64,000 nucleotides of DNA from positions 8,308,001 to 8,372,000 of the forward strand of contig OZ199839.1 of the NCBI GenBank assembly GCA_964304625.1. The letters are read 5' to 3'. Positions 11,936 through 24,889 of this stretch are shown piece after piece. Each line of letters starts with the position of its first letter. Position 1 is the first letter of the stretch. The position numbers were made by a program, and so were the translations under genes. Source of the DNA: Kudoa neothunni (lineage: Eukaryota > Cnidaria). The notes under the pieces are model-generated. The model was not told where the DNA came from, ran no database searches, and worked only from the letters and a program-made list of their open reading frames with translations.

Positions 11936-12697
11936 CTCATTAATTGTGATTATGAGACTTTGAGACTAATTTCTATTCAAATTTTTATATGGATCCGTTT
12001 AGCATTTATTATTTGTTGATAGTTGTTTTTATTACATATATTATATAAATAGAAGAGGTTTTAATTATAAATAGCTCTGATTAATTTTAGCAGATCTTAT
12101 GAAATTGTACATTAACTACAAATAGGAATTGCTTATTTCTTAATCCCACGAACGAGGGACAGTTGATGCATAATACCTCCTTTACGAAATGAACATCAGG
12201 TTATAATATTGGAATATTTCTTGTTGTTAAAAAATTTTGTTAAAATAAGAAAAATACAAAGAAGTTTTCTTTTAATAAACAAAAATATCATATATAATAG
12301 ATAGCTACTCTTTATAACAATTTTATGATTAGTTGGTATACCCTCATGAATTTACTTGGATTACAGTGTCATAAGAATTCCATTTAATGAAATTTACTCC
12401 ATAGTTGTGATTACAAGGGGCGAAGCATTCAAGTTTGATTTGATACGACAAAAATTAGTTGACCAAACAAACTCTGACAAAATTTATTCATTTTTTTCAG
12501 CTCTATTTTCCACTATAGCATTTAATCAAACACTCGGAAAATTCTTTAATATTTTGGTAATAACAAGATTCAATGATTTTAGATGTGACAGCACTTCAGC
12601 AGAAATCATGACCCGAACTATTTATCTATATCATGAAAATTTTAAATTCCTAACCTAGCGAATACTTGCTGAGTCATGAACTAAATCTGTCCCCTTC
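11936..12697. other. intergenic, no recognisable gene
   Basis: A 100-codon ORF at 12356-12658 is present, but it has no recognised motif and no splice or promoter context, so I do not call it a gene. Confidence 0.4.
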
Positions 12698-12705
12698 TTT
12701 TGACA

Positions 12706-13160
12706 TTAAGCCGAGGACAGATAGCACATCGGTGTGACACTCGAGCTCAGAACCGTGTGGTAATGGTTTCGAATCCGCCGGCGGATCTCAATCCCATATT
12801 TGGGAGCTGTAGTTGTTACAGTGTACGCTCGCTGTGTGGTGGGGTGCACCAGCTGCCAAATTCGCATGAATAGGAGTTGGAATCTCCTATTCACATCGTA
12901 AGGCAAGTAATTTGCAGGCCTCACAGAGCCAACATCTTTAAATTGAATTAAAGGGATAGGATATGGGGTGGTGGTCACCCTAAGACGAGGATGTTTAGTG
13001 GGTTAAAGTCCCACATTATCGCATAAGGATAAGGGACGGGATTTCATGTTACGTCCTGCGGTGCCTACAACGTTAACGTTAATGGAAGATGTATGACCAA
13101 CCTGAATTCCACAACCTAACAGGTTGCGCCAGGGGTTTCACCTTGTAAAAACAAAAAACA
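12706..13160 (+). mobile_element. tRNA-derived SINE, family A, copy 1
   Basis: This GC-richer element of 455 bp starts with a tRNA-like head: A box TAGCACATCGGTG at 12722-12734 and B box GGTTTCGAATCC at 12765-12776. An unrelated body follows, then a 3' tail (about 12969-13160) shared with family B, ending in CTTGTAAAAACAAAAAAC. An 8-bp direct repeat TTTTGACA flanks it (12698-12705 and 13161-13168) and fits a short target duplication. Family A copy 2 lies at 29463-29925. Pol III transcription from the internal boxes and retroposition by a LINE partner are inferred. Confidence 0.85.
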
Positions 13161-13429
13161 TTTTGACACTGACACATTTTTTGCGTTCGAAATATTTTGT
13201 TTCATTAACATAAATTCCAAAACAATTTTCTCTTTTCCATTACTATATATTACGTAGCAATGAATAAGGGAGAACTTTTCCCCATAAACAACGATAAACA
13301 CAAAAAATCTTTCGCTATTAACTGAAATACAACAGATTATGTTGTGGTGTAGTTAACACAACTATTTAATTTGCGAATTGAACAAATAAATACACACATA
13401 TAAGAAAAATCTAGAAATTCATTCAAAAA

Positions 13430-13872
13430 CTATCCCATATAATTGATAGCAGCTAATTGTGCAACGAGTTGAGCCACAATCACATTCTTTAGAACCTTGT
13501 CGTTATTGGATGGGTCGCCACTGTTCAATTGAATTCTCAGAACCACTACACCAACCATCAACTACTCAAAACTCCAACCAATTCAATACCTCCCATAACA
13601 AAAGTGGAAACACAAGAAACTAGAGAGGCAACAAATGGTTTGATTGGACTTCGAGAGAAAAACACACCATACACACCATTAATTATTCCTATGATCATGA
13701 CAAATGCCAGAAACAGATCAATGACTTTAACACGTAAACCTGTTTTCTGTTTATACACACTAAAAGTGGCATTGAAAACTGTGCTAAAATCCTTTAGAGT
13801 GAGTCTGTTTCCTTCTTCGTTTGGAGCGGTTGTGGTGGGAGAAACAACTTTTGTTTGCTTTCCTTTTGCCAT
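13430..13872 (-). CDS. DAD1: DAD1/OST2, oligosaccharyltransferase subunit
   Basis: Two exons, 13590-13872 and 13430-13545, with a 44-nt intron, give 132 aa. The product is a small integral membrane subunit of the ER oligosaccharyltransferase, which transfers the dolichol-linked glycan to asparagines. The core reads 'LRVKVIDLFLAFVMIIGIING' (first membrane segment), then 'FVASLVSCVSTFVMGVVLRIQLN' across the splice; the C-V-S-F-x3-LRIQ-N order is diagnostic for DAD1. The tail ends in 'AAINYMG', like the family's N-F-x-G end. The N-terminus is longer and more polar than in human DAD1. An in-frame ATG three codons upstream (13881) is an alternative start. Confidence 0.9.
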
Positions 13873-13884
13873 GTCATGCAAACC

Positions 13885-13894
13885 TGCGTGCGCG
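13885..13894 (-). promoter_or_regulatory. NRF1-like motif at the DAD1 start
   Basis: On the minus strand CGCGCACGCA lies 13 nt before the chosen DAD1 ATG. Confidence 0.4.
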
Positions 13895-14333
13895 TTACCA
13901 CATACGATTCAAAAGTTTCTATTAAAATGATAAATATTCAATATTTAAAAATTTTGATTCTTTCATGATCCTTAGTTTTTTCAACTCATTGGGATCTAAG
14001 AGTCTGCTGTTAAAATAAAATCAAGACCTTAAAAAGATTAAAATATTTAATCAAAGCGTTAATTTATACTTTATCAATTCAATAATTTGGTAATTTTTTG
14101 TACTTTAAATTACGTTAATATTCATCGGTTTTTTCCTAGCATCTAGATGAATTAAAATAAATTAGAGAAATCATTTATTGTTCTCAATCAGCTTCATTAC
14201 AGTATAATTTTTGATTATTGTGATTTTAGGGTGGATTGTCTAGTTGCTACTATGTTGCGAATCCTTCAACTTTGGATTAGTCACTTATATGTGCGTGACA
14301 ATATGATTTTTTTTTAAAATTCATCATTATTAA

Positions 14334-14364
<31 letters not shown>

Positions 14365-15956
14365 ATTCATTCATTAAATTTAAAATTGTTTATAAAAATA
14401 CTAATTTTAATTAGTTTAATATTTATAACTAAAAATCTGTTCTACTTATGAATGTATTTTTAGCAAACGCATAATTTTTCAAATATTTATAAAAATCGAT
14501 GTTATTGTAGACATAATTGTTAATTTCTGCATCTATTTTTAATATAGAAACTCATGGTTATTCACATGTATTCCAATTGGCTGCCAAGGATTAAAACTGA
14601 CCATAAATAGACAATATTTGTTAAGTTAAAATTAAAAAATCTATGAAAATGCCAAAAAAATTGATTTTAAATTTTAAATGAAAAATCTAGTCAGTCGCAT
14701 TATATATTTAGGTAGTGACTATATCTCAGGGAATGAATATCTCTATAACTACCTCATATATCTTATTCATATTTTACGCATTATCTAATATTTATTTAAC
14801 TTGATTTTTTTGTAAGTTAGAAAAATTTGACGAAGAATAAATCTTCACTAGTGCATCCATCCTAAGTTCATCAATATTCAAGTGTAATTATCATATATTT
14901 TTAAAAATTTGAATAAATAATATTAAAATTTTCATTATCTTTTTTTTCTTGTAATATTTTATATTTCTAAAAGAAATGGAGTATATGATGACTTGACCGT
15001 GGGGGTTAGAAATCATAAAATATAACAGTTATCACACTCGAAAAATAAATTTAAAAAGACAAACTTCGTTAAAAAAGCGTTTTAAGTCACCTATCGCAGT
15101 TATTTTTTTTGTTGAGGTTGAAAAAATGGCCACATTGAGATAAATTTTGTTTCTGCTATAGTTTTCGACGTTCTTGCACCATAACTTTTTGATAAGAAAA
15201 GTTATAAAGAATCTTATTATAATTTTTTTAATTTAAAAGTTAAAACACGCGCGCATGCGTATTTATGGACCAACCTAAATAAATACAAATACACGTCGAT
15301 TTAGTCGCCGAATTTTTTAAAAATAAACGTCGAAAACGGCACTGTCTATTTATATATAATGTTTCGACCCCCTCGAAATTGTGCTACACATCAATTTTTT
15401 AAGTACGCCTTAATTATAAAGAAGCTAAAATAAATTTGAAGCAAATAATTTATATCTTTAAATGTAATGTTATTTTAAATTATATATCACGATAGTCTTT
15501 ACGTGATTTAAACAACATAACACATCTTAGTAAGTGTTTAAGGCGCGATTGTGCCTTTGAATTATCATTTGATACTTGTTAGTTTTAAATTAGGATCGTA
15601 TTTGATTCATAAGGTATCAAACATATGCTAGTCAACTAAAAATATGGAATATATTTATTTATTCATTCAAGATTGTTTTTATTAATATTTTAGTGGATAA
15701 AAAATTTAAAATTAAATTAAAAATAATGTTAATTGAATATTTAAAAAGCATTTAGTGTTATTAGAAAACCGCGAATAAGTCGTTGTATGCAAAATGTTTG
15801 CTTACGGTAACTTTAAAATGTATTTTAATGTCAAAAAAATAACTTTCTGAATCCACACAATCGTGGAAAAACCGGAATGTAGGATAAGTGATGGTTGTTT
15901 GATAAAAATGTTGTATTCTAATGCAAACAATACTAAAGAAACGAAAAATTTAGAAT
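13895..15956. other. AT-rich intergenic DNA
   Basis: No gene was recognised. It holds a (TTTC)n/(ATTC)n microsatellite at 14335-14374 and an isolated ACGCGCGCATGCGT palindrome at 15247-15260 with no gene assigned to it. Confidence 0.5.
14335..14374. repeat. (TTTC)n then (ATTC)n microsatellite
   Basis: About seven TTTC units are followed by three ATTC units. Confidence 0.85.
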
Positions 15957-18900
15957 CTAAAGAGTTATCGACTGAAATTTGGTTATGGTAGCTTCGATTT
16001 CTTTAAGTTGTGTCGTGAGGTCGTCGAATTTTTGTTCTGAGGACGTTCGCACATCAACGGAAACAGCTTGGTCAAAGTTCTGAATGGTCTTTTCGGTTTT
16101 AGTTAGTAAAGCTTGAAGTTTTTTTTGCTGATTTTTCAATTTCTCAAGCTCTTTTTGAGGATCTACCAAGCCCTACCACAAAATAAGATTTGTTTGGATG
16201 GTGTAAAAGTATAAAATCCTTACATCGATAACAATGTAAATCTTGCATCGAGTACCAACGACATTTTCAGCACACAAAGTCCCATTTACAGGAGATTGGT
16301 TATCATTAGTGCTGAATAACTTCAAACTAAAACAGAATTACAGTCAAATGCTGCGTGAGACAAAAACAACAAATTATATATCACCTTTTGAGGTTTGATA
16401 ATGAAATAATGTCTCCTGAAAAATCGTTAAGTATTGAGTTGGTGGAGTTGTTATTAGTGTTATTGTCACAGGAAATGAAACCTTAATGAAAAAAATAAAA
16501 ACTGATGCTAAAGTAATATTCCTGAAAGATCAGTGATACAGTCAGTTTTGGTTTTGGCAGGAGCGTAGGTGTCTTTTGTGGACCTGATGGCACGAATAAC
16601 CGAAAGCACAAAATTGACGTTCTCTTCAAGTTGAATGTTTCGCATATTAAGCTAAGTAAAATTAAAAAAAAGGTTGTAGAAATATTAGAAAACCTTTGAA
16701 GGAAATGAGGCTATCGTAACACTAACAGGATGATCATCAGAATATGCAATAGGAAGTCGTTGATAGAGTTCCTCCGAGATAAAAGGCATCAGTGGAGACA
16801 GCAACTTTAATCCATTGTGGACACAGTAGAGAAGCACATACTTGGCTGATGCAGATGACGTCACTGTTGTTTTTGCACATTCAATAAACACATCGCAGAA
16901 TTCATACAGCCAAAAGTTGTATGCGGCAGTCGTTGCTTTCTGTAGTTGATATTCCGCGAAAGCTTCATCAGCGGTTTGAATAGCCACATCGAGACGACTA
17001 AGTATCCATTTTTCAATAAGGTTTGAGGTTGCTTTCATCTTTTCGATTAACATATCACTTGTTATATGTTCACCATCGGGGTTGAACTGCATGAGCACAA
17101 ATTTCACAGCATTCCAGACCTTGTTACAAAAAAATCGGTATCCTTGCACACGTAGGATGTCCAAATTTATATCTCTACCCTGCGAGGTGTAAGCGCACAA
17201 TGAAAATCGAAGAGCGTCAGCACCACATTCTGGAATTCCACTTGGAAAGTCGATCTTTTGGCATTTGATTGCATTTTCCATTTCTTGAGGAACCAAATTG
17301 TAGGATTTCAATTTCTCATTCAACTCTTCCAAAGTGATTCCTTCAATAACATCTATAGGATCTATAATATTTCCAAGCGATTTGCTCATTTTTCTGCCAT
17401 GGGCGTCGCGGATAAGTGAATGCAGAAGAATTTCAGAAAATGGCAATTGATTGGTAAGCTTACGTCCCAACATAACCATTCTAGCAACCCAAAAGAATAG
17501 AATATCGTGGCCAGTTTCAAGAAGAGTGGTTGGGTAGAAATGCCCTAAGTCGGCAGTTTTCTCTGGCCAACCAAACACACTGAAAGGAAACAGACCACTG
17601 GAAAACCATGTATCGAGGACATCCTCATCCTGACTCAAATGTACAGATATATTGGAAGGAATGTTGAATTTCTGTATGGTTTTTTGACGTGCTTGCTCTT
17701 CGTTTTCGGCACTCACCCAGCTGTCGTTATCACTCAACGTGGATAAATGCTCAGGAAGTGGATCGTTCGAACTTAATGAGAATTTGTACGCAGGTATACG
17801 ATGTCCCCACCAAAGCTGCCTCGAAATGCACCAATCTCGATGATTTTCCATCCACTGGAACCAGGTTTTTTCAAAAGAATTTGGTATTATTTTAAGCTGT
17901 TTACTCTTGACCACATCAACTGCATCTTTTGCCATTTGTTTACAGTCGATGTACCACTGAGGTTTAAGTAGGGGTTCAATGATATCTTTGGAACGACTGC
18001 ACATGGGCAAAACCATAGAATGGGATTTCACACAATCAAATAGATCCATAGTTTTTAGAGTGTCTGCTATCATTGTTCTAGCGTTAAATCTTTGAACATC
18101 GCAAAACAATGACTTAAATCCAGGTTTCATATCAGCGATTTCAGTAATGCAACCATTTTCCGTAAGAATGTTGATGAATGGTAGACCGTGCTTGACTCCC
18201 AATTCATAATCATTGAAATCATGAGCTGGGGTGACTTTCATGACACCAGTTCCAAATTCAATGTCAATAGAATCATCAGTTATTATTGGGAGCTTACGAT
18301 CACAGAATGGATGGCTCACAAATTTGCCGTGTAGGTGAGTGTAACGCTGGTCATTCGGATTTACAACAATAGCTACGTCTCCCAACATAGTTTCCAAACG
18401 AGTAGTGGCTACTAGAATCTTTTCGTCAGATCCATCCAGTCGGTAGTAGAAATAGGTCATGGTGCCAAATTCAATTCGTTTATCATAACCAGGAATGGAT
18501 AAATAAGTTTTTCCAGTGAGCTCCTTCTTATCAACTTCAATGTCCGAAATAACTGAATTGAGAGAACAGGACCAATTGACCAATCGGTTGGAACGGTAGA
18601 TCAACTTTTCGTCATGCAAACGAATAAACGCTTCAACAACAGCTTTGTTTAATTTCTAAAACCAATCAAAATAAATTTTACAACCTAAAGATGTATTACT
18701 TCGTCCATTGTAAAACAAGCACGACTCCAATCGCACGAAATTCCTAGTCTCTTCATTTGGTTATAGATTGCACATCCCTTTCTATAAAAGTAGCATATTC
18801 GTTAAAATATTCTAAGATAAAATAGCAGTTAGTTTCCTTTTAAATGTTAGTTTAGACCATTGTCGTCAAAATATTAAAGTTTTTCGTTGACCTATCAACT

Positions 18901-21900
18901 TGGACTTTCCATTAGTATACCATAGGTTTACTCATCCAATATAAGTCATCTATTTCTTCTTATTTAAAATTATTCGTTACAAACGAGGCACATTATAACC
19001 TTGTATTATTATGGTATATCTTATTAGTTGAAATTTAAATAAACAAGGGAAGATATATATTTTTAATGATATAGTAATTATTTAAAAGAGATTTTCAGAT
19101 GCAAATTTCATAATTTTTTCATCACGACATGTTTGGAAAACTTAATTAAAATATTCAGAAAAGTTAATTACTACGAAATTTTGAATTTACTGTAAAATAC
19201 ATTGGCGAAATAATCTGAAAAATAAAATATTTGAACAAATATTTTACATCTGAGAATTATTTTTGTTTTGATTTATAACTCTCTTAAACCCCAAAAATGG
19301 ACTGACATGAGATCACGGAATTAATTTAATTTAATGATTTAGGCCATAATATCTTTTTAATTCTTAAAATTTTATTTTTTTCTATATTACTATCGTAAAA
19401 ATGGAACGTTGAATTTGTTTTTAAACCCTCCCCACTGTTGATTTTTATGAATGTTATGTGATGGCCTAATATAGATTAATATAGCAGTCAAATGTTGATG
19501 AAGTTCCTCAGTAATGAGAAAATATATTTAGAAAGTTCCTTTTATTTACTCTAAAAATTAAAAGTAAATAATTTTTTTCATTAGAGATAGTGAGTATTAA
19601 GGGTACGAAAAGCAGGGAAAGTTCAATTTTAATTACGTAAAGGTTTTCAATAAAAGAGCATAATTACTTTTACTTTTCATACTATTTAATTTATAACAAG
19701 GATAAACATTTAAGTATAGGTATATTAAACTCAGAAATGCTCTAGTAAATTAAAGATTCTTCCGCAATTAATTAAAACTAAAACTCGATTCCCATTATTG
19801 ATTCTTTCGCTTTTAATTTATTTCACCAATATTTTAAGCCTTAGACAGTAATTTATGAATATAATTAGTTAATTACACTAATTTTATACAAAAAGCGTTA
19901 ATTAGACAGGATAAAATATTTATTTTCATCGCCTTTATATATATTTATATATATATCGCAAAAACTTCCAAAGAAGTTAAGGAGTAAACTTATATCAATT
20001 TGTTACCCTGGATATCTTACTACTTTGAAGGATAATGTGAAAAGTTTTTATTAATCAAGCTTTAATTTTTGAATCTCATTAAAAATTATCAACAAACCAA
20101 CTATTAGCATTAAATCTCAAAAATAGACATGCAGAAGTTTCTGAATGGCATAAAATGTCATTTATGGTAACTAATAAAAAGGTATAAATATAAATAATTA
20201 GCCTTGAACATGTATTTACAATATTTAGACAAGAATGATGTTAGAATATGTAATAAATTTAAATACGATTTAAACACATAAACTACATAAATATTATTTA
20301 ATTTAGTTTTAGTGACAAAATTAAATTTCAAACAACTAAATAAGAAGAGAAAAATTTAATTGTTGACGACAAAAAAATAAAATAATTTGATTTATTTACT
20401 TAGTTCAAAAGTTATTTTGTAGATTTAAAAAGGAATATATAAATTTGGAAATGATATTTGACAAATTATAACCTTGAGTAAATAAGTGATTCTTTTTATT
20501 GTTGCTTTGGATAACAACCACTTTTCATTTAAATACGCAGTAGGCAAGCAAGAATTATATGGAGATTACATTAATACCCTATGGGCACAGCGCAATCTAT
20601 TCGAAGTTACTTGACATGAAATTAAAATAGAAATTTTAATTCAAATTTTTATAAGATGTAGATATTTTGAAGATAAAATCGTTTTTAGTACGAAGCATCA
20701 ACTAGTACAATAATGTTCATAAGTTAGAAAGCGTGATTGCGACTGACTCCGTAATTACATAAAAAAAACGTTTAGTTGTTAATAAATTTATTTTACGACA
20801 TTAAATGAAAGTCTAACCACTATAAAAAGCGCCAAGCACATTAAATGAATTATGTTTTATCCTATGAGACCCAAAGACGATTTTATAATTATTTAATAGA
20901 AATAAGAAATATATTTATCTAAAAATTAATAATTGTGACTTTTACTAAAAAAGTTGAATTATTAGCCTAAACTTACGCTGTCCTAATCAATAACAAAGAA
21001 AATTCAACTTAAATGCGGTAGTATATTAATTGGAATTAATAATATTTAATTTTATTCGCAAGAAATAATAAAGAAGATTACATCTAATATTCTTAAAATT
21101 GTACATGATAGATACATAATAAATAATGCCGTCAAAATTACATATGTTTTTATAATACCGTTATAAAATAATAAACTAATTGTTTGAATTGACTATACTA
21201 CCTTGTAGATACTAATTGTTAAACTGTAACAATTAGTATCGTTAATAATGTCATTATTATAAATAAAGGGGAATATTAATACAATTAAGTTTCAAATAAA
21301 CTCCCATAGGAAACTAACAGATTGCTTAAAATAGAGAATAACAATAACGAAATAAACCTACTCATTTTTCCACAACCATACTTGCTCGAGAAATTTTTCA
21401 CGTCCAAGATCAAAACGAGACAAATTCTTCTCGCTTTTTAATTTTCTTTCAACCACAACCTATTTTTAATTTTAACTTCCACTAGTAACAATCTGACTAA
21501 TTTACTTGAGTAGCAATACCAGCATGATCACAACCAGGATTCCATAATACAACTTTGCCTTTCATTCTAGCCCATCTCACCAGAACATCCTCGATGGAGC
21601 ACATAAGAGCATGTCCCAAATGAAGAGTTCCTGTGACATTAGGTGGAGGCATAATTACCACGAATTTATTGCCATCTTCACTGAGGCGCGAGATTTGATC
21701 CGGAGTTTTGTTATATTCCGGCTTGAAGAATCCCTATAAGATTTTCAGTGAATAGAATATGTGAGTAGGCTTTGTTGTATAGCAAGCTACTTGACTTTCC
21801 CACCATGCGTACCATGCAGCTTCAGTAAATTTTGAGCTGTAACTGCTTGGTAGAGGAATAGTAGTATCTAAGATTGTCGATATTCATTTCCACATTTTTT

Positions 21901-22175
21901 AAAATCCAGATACTTTTTCTATCACCAAACGGTGTATTTTCGGTGTAAAGTACAGATGACGTTTTTGGGGGTGCAGCGACTTTTGATTTGGGTTCCTTGA
22001 TTAAAGAAAAGTCGATATCCATCAAAAAATTAAATAGAACTTCAATTATTACTTTTGTTGTATTTTTTTCTAAAGCTGCCTTCTTTTGTTCAAACTTTTC
22101 AAGTTTTGCCTTTTTCTTTTCAAGTTTTTCCAACTTTTTCTGTTCAGCTTTTAATTTTTTTTCTTCCGATAACAT
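15957..22175 (-). CDS. VARS1: valyl-tRNA synthetase
   Basis: Eleven exons on the minus strand join in frame to about 1059 aa: 22053-22175, 21914-21995, 21791-21867, 21506-21733, 21362-21459, 18700-18781, 16694-18655, 16540-16651, 16385-16481, 16224-16326 and 15957-16172. It is a class Ia enzyme that charges tRNA-Val. Visible parts are an N-terminal lysine-rich coiled coil, the HIGH-type motif '[15 protein letters not shown]', '[13 protein letters not shown]', the CP1 editing domain ('[14 protein letters not shown]', '[12 protein letters not shown]'), '[13 protein letters not shown]', '[20 protein letters not shown]', KMSKS in '[10 protein letters not shown]', the anticodon-binding helical domain, and the C-terminal coiled coil beginning '[12 protein letters not shown]'. 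No GST-like N-terminal domain is present. Introns are 42-58 nt except one of 2580 nt. An upstream in-frame extension may encode a mitochondrial form (see findings). Confidence 0.96.
18782..21361. other. 2.6-kb intron of the valyl-tRNA synthetase gene
   Basis: AT-rich, with no recognisable gene. It contains a perfect 14-bp hairpin at 21208-21240. Its length contrasts with the 42-58 nt of the other introns of the gene. Confidence 0.6.
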
Positions 22176-22252
22176 TCTCCTTATATAGATGCTATTTAAC
22201 TGCAATCTAGTAAAATTATTTCTCAATGCGACGATAGGGACCCAGCACTTGA

Positions 22253-22261
22253 GCATGCGCA
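22253..22261 (-). promoter_or_regulatory. NRF1-like motif upstream of valyl-tRNA synthetase
   Basis: On the minus strand TGCGCATGC lies about 78 nt before the MLSEEK start codon. Confidence 0.45.
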
Positions 22262-22432
22262 CAAAAAAGATACACATGTAAACTTTACGTGTTAGAATGC
22301 TTCAAAAATTATCAATAACTACAATTACGTATTGGTATAGTATATCAAAAGTTCTATCATAAATGTAGTATTTTTAATGTTCTTTTGTGATTATTGAATG
22401 TACTTCGTTTTCAATACCTATAAACCTCTAAC

Positions 22433-22632
22433 AAACTTGAGGTATTTCGGACCCCTAAGTGGTTTTAAATTGATTAGAATATTTTACATACTCTTTCTTA
22501 ACACTTGAAATTCATGTTGATACCGGTAAATTACGATATTCACAGTTTATTAAAATTTGAAAAAAATCAATTTAACTTCGCATTGAAATATAAATTTATA
22601 TTCCAACGAACTTGGGGTCTTTCGGTCCCCAG
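22433..22632. repeat. two direct copies of the piggyBac-associated palindrome
   Basis: ACTTGAGGTATTTCGGACCCC (22433-22456 region) and ACTTGGGGTCTTTCGGTCCCC (22608-22632 region) are related copies 175 bp apart. They lie about 0.8 kb 3' of the minus-strand piggyBac relic and probably mark its 3' end. Confidence 0.5.
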
Positions 22633-23419
22633 ATTTTTATTTGGCAGTAACTATTTCACAGAAAATTAATATCTCTAAGACTAACCAATCGAATTTGTTG
22701 AAAATTTATATATTACCATAATCCATAAAGAGCAATTCATTTATAAATTTTTAAGCACATACAGATATGTTATACAGATGTCTCTAAAATAACGCAGGAG
22801 ACTGAATGTGAACAGGGTTTTTAACTTTAGAAACAGATTAACAATCAAAATATTCGTTCACAAATGTAGTAAGCAATTTTATAAATCTGTGACGACAATT
22901 TTTGACGATCATTTGCGTGTTACTCATTAATTTGTGCGCCAGAGTGATGAATCAGAATTTTTTTAACGTTGGCATGAAGTTTAATTATTTTGATGAATTA
23001 GAAAGTGCGATGAACACACGCCATATTTTAGCATATATTAATTCCAGGAAAAATCCTCTTAAATATTAAAAACCCAATATATACATCAACCAATCCATTA
23101 TTCGTTATTACGAAATTCCATATCGATATATTTTCAGTGGTACTAATAGGCACACAAAGAATTGATAATGAAATAATGGAATATTCAAAAATAATTGTTC
23201 TGTTATACTTTCATTGAGAGCTTCCGAGGACGGTTTGTCTATTGAATTGCGTAGTTCTATTTTGGTTTTAACCACCGTCATGTCACCATAAATATATATT
23301 GTATATATTTATCGACGAATTTTTAATCAATGATATTTATTGAAGCTATGTCAAAATACAAAATTAAGATAAATTTTTTCCTTTAGTTTTTAAAGAAATT
23401 AATTGTCTGTGGAGTAGCC

Positions 23420-24885
23420 ACCGCCTTTTTATAATAGATGAGTGATTTGCTTATGGATTCTATTAATGATAACAAGTCTTTCTTATGGAAGAGCTTCTGC
23501 AGTATAACAGCCATGCATTAGTAATGACTGTATTGAGACCCCATATGAAAATTTTCATGTAAAGTTTTTAAGATTTATTCTAATCTATTCAATGTCATCA
23601 GCGTATCTGATAGATCGACATTTCCCATGTTTTTGTTGTATTCAGAAGCAATATTAGGACACTCAACATTAATCATTCGTTTGAGGTGTTTATTAAATCT
23701 CTTTACATTGAGACTGGGTTCCAAAAAAGAATGTGTTGAGGACAATGTAGCAATTGGACCATCATATTGTTGAGATAACACAATACTTTGATGAAGATCT
23801 TGCGCTCTTTCTTCCTCAAATATCTTTGCGGGAGTTAAGGGACAATTTTTTATTCTATTTCTTCAAATTGTACCAATTGAGTAAATATTTTGGATTTTTA
23901 AAAATGAATAAAGTGGGATGGAGGTAAAGTAGTTGTCAAAATAAAGGAGATACGTCTTTGATGTTGGAAGAGTTTCGGAGGGTTTAACAACAAAGTCTCC
24001 TGCGACTAGACCACAACTTGGCGTAACCGGGGATCTTTTGCCATCATATACGTAAAAGTCATACACGATGTCATTAACACCGCATCTAACGAAAATTTTG
24101 AAGCCCCAGTTTCAAGGTTTCTTCGGGAGGCATTGCCTTGCTTTACATTTTCCTTTAAAAGGAATCACTTGCACGACAATTGAATTGCTTACTTCTGGGG
24201 TTATCTTTAAGCATACCATCCGGAGGTGCTCAAGAAAAGGTCTGATTTTCGCAAAACGATCAAAAGTGGGTGATTTTTGGTCTGTTAAAAGAGTTTCGTT
24301 ATTATTAAAATGTAAAAAATTGAGGATTTGTTGGAAACGAATTCTGGAGAAAGTATTCGAAACAGGGAGATAATTCAAGGATTTACTCCAATAACAGCGG
24401 TATCTAGGGATTCTAACAATACCCACCAAAATAAGAACGTCGATGAAATTTTGAATTTCTTCGACATGTGTACGGAAAGTCGATCCAAATTGAATGGAAT
24501 AAATATTTGGTTGCGATATTATTAATTCCAATAGTTCATTACCAAAGAAGAAATTAAAATAGTCTATTGGCTCATGAAAACCGTCAAGTTCTTCAGAATT
24601 TTCGTTCGTAGTTACATTTTCAGGTCGTTTAATCCAGGGCCTTTCTTTAGTCCATTTAACACCTATTTACACTTCCAAAACAACCGACTCATCCGACGAG
24701 TTAGTAGAGGATTCCTCAGAATTTTGGGGTTTTATTGGATCAAATTTAACATCAATATACATACCAGGATCTGAAATTTCAACATCTGGAAGAACTATAA
24801 CTACTGCTTGTATTTTTCTATTATTTGACCTTGTTCTAAAATCGTGATCCATTATAATCCGACGTTTTAGTTCCATTGCAAGCAT
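23420..24885 (-). pseudogene. decayed piggyBac transposase
   Basis: A single reading frame from the ATG at 24885 carries a nearly complete piggyBac transposase, broken by in-frame stops at about 24667 (TAA), 24112 (TGA in place of a conserved Trp codon before 'NWGFK'), 23863 (TGA) and 23575. It begins with an acidic region, then 'FNFFFGNELLELIISQPN', 'RYRCYWSKSLNYLPVSNTFS' and 'RFQQILNFLHF'. The block normally carrying the first catalytic Asp (S-I-D-E-Q-x-x-P-F-K-G) reads S-I-V-V-Q-V-I-P-F-K-G, so that Asp is lost. 'YFDNYFTS' keeps the second Asp and 'YNKNMGNVDLSD' the third. Downstream of 23575 homology continues weakly in shifted frames. The gene is inactive. Confidence 0.9.
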
Positions 24886-24889
24886 TTGT

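Noticed and set aside
12356-12658. 100-codon ORF after VPS33B
   Set aside because: No recognised motif, no promoter-like motif, no splice partner; not distinguishable from chance.
12720-12776. tRNA gene candidate from A and B boxes
   Set aside because: The boxes belong to a SINE head; no cloverleaf with a proper acceptor stem, and a target duplication flanks the whole element.
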